Below, piece after piece: positions 19,036 to 20,033 of a stretch of DNA of 20,033 nucleotides. Under the pieces are notes generated by a model. That model ran no database searches. It was not told the DNA's origin and saw nothing but the letters and a program-made list of their open reading frames with translations. Where the stretch lies: contig NW_019775462.1 of the NCBI RefSeq assembly GCF_001039355.2, forward strand, positions 73,294 through 93,326, given 5' to 3'. This DNA is from Lingula anatina (Eukaryota; Brachiopoda; Lingulata; Lingulida; Lingulidae). The stretch's first letter is position 1. Every line of letters begins with the position of its first letter. The translations under genes were made by a program, and so were the position numbers.

Positions 19036-19355
19036 TGGTTACGTTGCAGTCACCCTGAGTTTCAGAGACCACAGAAAACTCCATTATCAATGTGTCCAAA
19101 TAGACAAGATTTGGGTCTACAGCAATCTAAGAAATTCTGGGTAAGTGTAACACGTGATTTGTAGGTCTATTTCCATTGGTTGGTGACTATATTTACATGA
19201 AGTTAGTATATATAGCGTGGTGTGTGTGAGTTACGTGATCTGGGTTAAAGACTTGGGACCCATCCCCTATCAGTTTATACGTAAACATACATGTACTTCA
19301 CTCAATATCACGTTTTAAAACCAATTGCAGTCACTGTGCTTTCTAAAAAAGCAAT
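19036..19355 (+). repeat. Inverted copy of the EF-hand promoter region
   Basis: In plus orientation this carries the same order of blocks as the minus-strand gene's upstream region: CACCCTGAGTTTCAGAGA, GTGTAACACGTGATTTGTAG, then TATATATAG at 19208-19216 and ACAAT/GCAGT-type sequence just before exon 1. The TATA-like run here has no clear equivalent in the functional gene. Confidence 0.75.
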
Positions 19356-19956
19356 GTGAAGGTAGCACTTCTAATTTTAGCTGTATGTGTTGGCATTCTA
19401 CATGTGGATAAGTAAATATTACAGAATTATTTTAACGACCGTATGGAGGGTAATTATTGAATACAATAAAGATATAGATATGCCTCTTAGGAAAATAAAA
19501 ATGGACTATGAAATTAAACAACACAGGCAATAAGGAAAAAGATTACGCAGTTGAAAGGACTTATAAAACTTTCATCAAACAGTGGGCAAGTTTTATTAAG
19601 CAAAGTCAAGCACAATGTTCTTTTATATGTCGCATGTTAATCATCATTATAATGAATAATTATAAGGTTTTTTAAAGTAATTGCGTAATTGATGGGCTTA
19701 AACTTTGGAAAAGGCAGTGTAATTATTCATTGTTGTTCTTCCGAAACGATAAGCATATGTAAAATCGGGGTGACTGCAACGTTACTGTAATTGAAATGGA
19801 TAGCATGCAGGTGTGGGATTTGAAAAAGAAGACAGATCACAAGCTAGATCACATGAAAGATTTCTCGTAACAATTTAAATATACAAATAAATTGTAAAGA
19901 TAAAGACGAGGACTGCGTTTGAGCTGAACAGCAGGTGCTGATCGACTCCATAGATG
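19356..19956 (+). pseudogene. Head-to-head EF-hand paralogue remnant (exon 1 and part of exon 2)
   Basis: 19356-19411 aligns without gaps to exon 1 of the EF-hand gene: 18 codons plus 2 nt ending at a GT donor (GTAAAT), reading VKVALLILAVCVGILHVD against MKVAFIVVAVCIGILYGK. The start codon is GTG. The overlapping ATG at 19354 reads ATG-TGA, an immediate stop. About 500 bp further, 19905-19955 aligns with the end of exon 2: EQQVLIDSID against EKQALIDSTD, preceded by an in-frame TGA (19920-19922) within the former calcium loop. The first half of exon 2, its acceptor and its donor are not recognisable. I read this as a decayed copy from an inverted duplication. A functional gene using another start is possible but not supported. 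Confidence 0.7.
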
Positions 19957-20033
19957 TTTTAACATGATGTATGGTTACAGCCTGCACAAATGACATCTGA
20001 AACTGTGCAAAAAAAAAAAAAAAAAATTGAAAA

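Overview
The window is animal nuclear DNA. It has spliced genes with GT-AG introns, a eukaryotic tRNA with internal A and B boxes, AATAAA signals, a CR1/L2-like retrotransposon and several inverted-repeat transposons. It is AT-rich with many microsatellites. Dispersed repeats and frequent AGGCCTA words suggest a marine invertebrate, possibly a deuterostome, but I cannot name the species. Almost all coding sequence lies in short exons that had to be joined by splice sites and reading phase.

Layout. (1) 168-1727, minus: the first five coding exons of ARL2BP (BART), which continues past the left edge. (2) 1964-2035, plus: tRNA-Gly(UCC). (3) 2430-3108: duplicated poly-T/poly-G tracts, then a dispersed repeat with ACCTCCGCCAAGG inverted ends. 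(4) 3118 to about 7590: a roughly 2.2-kb tandem duplication. Each unit carries a three-exon minus-strand gene for a secreted protein: signal peptide, helical region with 2 Cys, one EGF domain, and an 8-Cys C-terminal domain. I do not recognise the family. Both copies keep a TATA box and three GGTTAA-like elements. The left copy alone contains an extra EGF exon that ends in a stop. (5) 7943-8583: the left end of a TTAA-flanked transposon, running into an assembly gap and an AT microsatellite. (6) 9308-16990, minus: a six-exon gene for a 167-residue secreted calcium-binding protein with EF-hand loops. Intron 4 holds a complete 2.1-kb TTAA-flanked transposon. Intron 1 holds a 5'-truncated CR1/L2-like element, a MITE and a truncated dispersed repeat. 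(7) 17119-20033: the promoter and first exon of the EF-hand gene recur head-to-head on the plus strand, with the start codon changed to GTG and a stop in the recognisable piece of exon 2. The EF-hand gene's 3' flank also recurs here in direct orientation.

The two lineage-specific loci (the EGF pair and the EF-hand gene with its broken partner) encode small secreted proteins and have been reshaped by local duplication, inversion and transposons. ARL2BP and the tRNA are ordinary housekeeping genes. Nothing here indicates that the genes act in one pathway.
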